Assembly: GCA_900551365.1 (NCBI GenBank)
Contig: URVZ01000093.1
Coordinates: forward strand, 1 to 6,933
Length of the DNA stretch: 6,933 bases
Source: an uncultured Collinsella sp.
GTDB lineage: Bacteria > Actinomycetota > Coriobacteriia > Coriobacteriales > Coriobacteriaceae
Reading direction: 5' to 3'
Shown: positions 5,934-6,933 of the stretch, one piece after another
How the letters are laid out: every line of letters begins with the position of its first letter
How positions within the stretch are numbered: position 1 is the stretch's first letter
Position numbers and translations under genes: made by a program
Notes under the pieces: generated by a model
What the model was told of the DNA's origin: nothing
Seen by the model: the letters and a program-made list of their open reading frames with translations, nothing else
Databases searched by the model: none

Positions 5934-6764
5934 ATGGATCGTAGTAAGGTACCTGCCGTCCTGTCCATCGCGGGATCCGATTCCAGCGGTGGCGCCGGCA
6001 TTCAGGCCGACATCAAGACCATCACGGCGCACCGCCTGTATGCCGAGACGGCCATCACCGCCATCACAGCGCAAAACACCCTGGGCGTTACCGCCGTGCA
6101 GGATATCTCGCCAGATATCGTAGCCGCGCAAATTGACGCCGTTTTTGACGATATCCGCCCCAGCGCCGTCAAGATCGGCATGGTTTCTTCTGTCGAGATT
6201 ATCGAAGTCATCGCCGACCGCTTGAGCGCCTGGAACGCAACGAACGTGGTCGTCGACCCCGTCATGGTCGCCACCTCGGGCGCGCGGCTGATTGCCGAAG
6301 ATGCCGCCGAGGCGCTCACCCGCCGCCTGTTCCCGCTAGCGACGGTTATCACGCCCAATATTCCCGAGGCCATGGCACTGCTCGACTATGAGGTCGACTC
6401 CGAGCGCACGCAGCAAAATGCTGCCATGCTCCTCACCCGCCGCTTTGGTTGCGCATCCCTCGTTAAGGGTGGGCATCTTGTCAACGAGGCCAACGATGTA
6501 CTGGCCGAACCCGCGCCACTCGATGACGAGGGCAACCATCTGGGAGATCCACTCACCACGTGGTTCCGCCACAAGCGCATCGAGACCGACAACACGCACG
6601 GCACCGGATGCACGCTCTCGTCCGCCATCGCCTGCGCGCTGGCTCAGGGCATGGATCTTGCCGACGCCGTCAACGCCGGCAAGGCCTACCTAACCGGCGC
6701 TCTGGCCGCCGGCTTTGACATGGGCAAAGGCTCCGGCCCCGTCAACCACATGTGGCAGTATTAA
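5934..6764 (+). CDS. thiD: Hydroxymethylpyrimidine/phosphomethylpyrimidine kinase
   Basis: ThiD phosphorylates HMP and then HMP-P to HMP-PP, the activated pyrimidine that ThiE joins to the thiazole moiety. The 276-residue protein shows the complete ribokinase-like fold of the family. It has the substrate-binding N-terminus AGSDSSGGAGIQAD (13-26), TAITAQNTLGV (42-52), VKIGMV (79-84), VVVDPVMVATSG (105-116), VITPNIPEA (138-146), VKGGH (177-181) and the anion-hole/ATP motif THGTGCTLSSA (221-231). In that last motif the GTGC loop (223-226) is the expected phosphate-binding turn. The length is typical and no ThiE or TenA domain is fused. The ATG at 5934 follows AAGGGAG (5922-5928) by 5 bases. The gene lies downstream of thiC in the same direction and acts on its product, yet hairpin and promoter-like signals in the gap suggest at least partly separate expression. 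Confidence 0.96.
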   Translation: MDRSKVPAVLSIAGSDSSGGAGIQADIKTITAHRLYAETAITAITAQNTLGVTAVQDISPDIVAAQIDAVFDDIRPSAVKIGMVSSVEIIEVIADRLSAWNATNVVVDPVMVATSGARLIAEDAAEALTRRLFPLATVITPNIPEAMALLDYEVDSERTQQNAAMLLTRRFGCASLVKGGHLVNEANDVLAEPAPLDDEGNHLGDPLTTWFRHKRIETDNTHGTGCTLSSAIACALAQGMDLADAVNAGKAYLTGALAAGFDMGKGSGPVNHMWQY

Positions 6765-6777
6765 GATTCGCAGTCCA

Positions 6778-6816
6778 AAGCCACCGCAAAGGCGCCCGTC
6801 CCCTTTGCGGTGGCTT
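6778..6816. terminator. Strong hairpin between convergent thiD and SGNH hydrolase genes
   Basis: AAGCCACCGCAAAGG (6778-6792) pairs perfectly over 15 bp with CCTTTGCGGTGGCTT (6802-6816) around a 9-base loop. It sits 13 bases after the thiD stop and 9 bases before the end of the convergent gene, so a bidirectional terminator is the natural reading. T runs are very short on both strands. The stem contains the same TTGCGGTGG/CCACCGCAA core as the two hairpins around yaaA, but with the arms in opposite order. Confidence 0.75.
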
Positions 6817-6825
6817 GGGGTCGCG

Positions 6826-6933
6826 CTACTCTCCGAGCATCTCTTGGAGCTTGGCCGCCACGGCGTGACCCAGGCTCTCATGGCTTTCGGGCATCATATG
6901 CAGATAGTCGATATCGCCCGGCTCGGCAAACTC
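6826..6933 (-). CDS. Probable SGNH/GDSL hydrolase, C-terminal end (partial)
   Basis: Only the last 35 residues are inside the window; the gene enters from the right edge and ends with TAG at 6828-6826. The visible piece contains DYLHMMPESH followed by an amphipathic helix (LGHAVAAKLQEML). That is the pattern of the C-terminal block V of SGNH/GDSL esterases, where D-x-x-H supplies the catalytic Asp and His (here residues 9 and 12 of the visible piece). Such enzymes hydrolyse esters or acyl groups. The call rests on this short motif alone, and the catalytic Ser block lies outside the window. Confidence 0.6.
   Translation of the reverse strand, partial: EFAEPGDIDYLHMMPESHESLGHAVAAKLQEMLGE

Noticed and set aside
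1..6933. A novel defence, mobile or secretion system
   Set aside because: Apart from one unknown membrane protein, all genes are recognisable core metabolic, replication, peptidase or stress genes with normal lengths and motifs. Nothing groups into a new multi-gene system.

Overview
The window is a high-GC stretch with short intergenic gaps and strong GAGG-type ribosome binding sites. It most resembles an actinobacterial gut genome of the Coriobacteriia type, with Collinsella as my best guess. That placement is an inference from base composition, protein flavour and gene content; no database was consulted.

Layout. Positions 1-1115 (minus) hold the N-terminal 371 residues of DNA polymerase I, cut off by the window start. 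A GC-rich divergent spacer (1116-1281) follows, containing a 10-bp inverted repeat around a candidate promoter. Next come an M18-family metallo-aminopeptidase (1282-2679, plus) and a YaaA-family peroxide-stress protein (2780-3589, plus). Two related hairpin repeats bracket yaaA (2693-2764 and 3631-3698). A 173-residue single-pass membrane-anchored protein of unknown function lies on the minus strand (3724-4245) and points away from the thiamine genes. These are a TPP riboswitch (about 4318-4409), thiC (4417-5751), a 182-bp spacer with its own hairpin and promoter-like signals, and thiD (5934-6764). A strong hairpin at 6778-6816 separates thiD from the convergent C-terminal end of a probable SGNH/GDSL hydrolase (6826-6933, minus, partial).

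How the genes work together. ThiC makes HMP-P from aminoimidazole ribotide and ThiD phosphorylates it to HMP-PP, so the pair forms the pyrimidine branch of thiamine synthesis. The riboswitch couples thiC to thiamine pyrophosphate levels. Its conserved 3' segment contains the thiC Shine-Dalgarno sequence, which suggests control at translation. PolA, the aminopeptidase and YaaA are housekeeping or stress genes with no evident link to thiamine.

I see no phage, transposase, CRISPR or defence-system genes. The least explained items are the hairpin family with a TTGCGGTGG core at three gene ends, the inverted repeat around the aminopeptidase promoter, the CX2CX3C cluster spacing in ThiC, and the unknown membrane protein.
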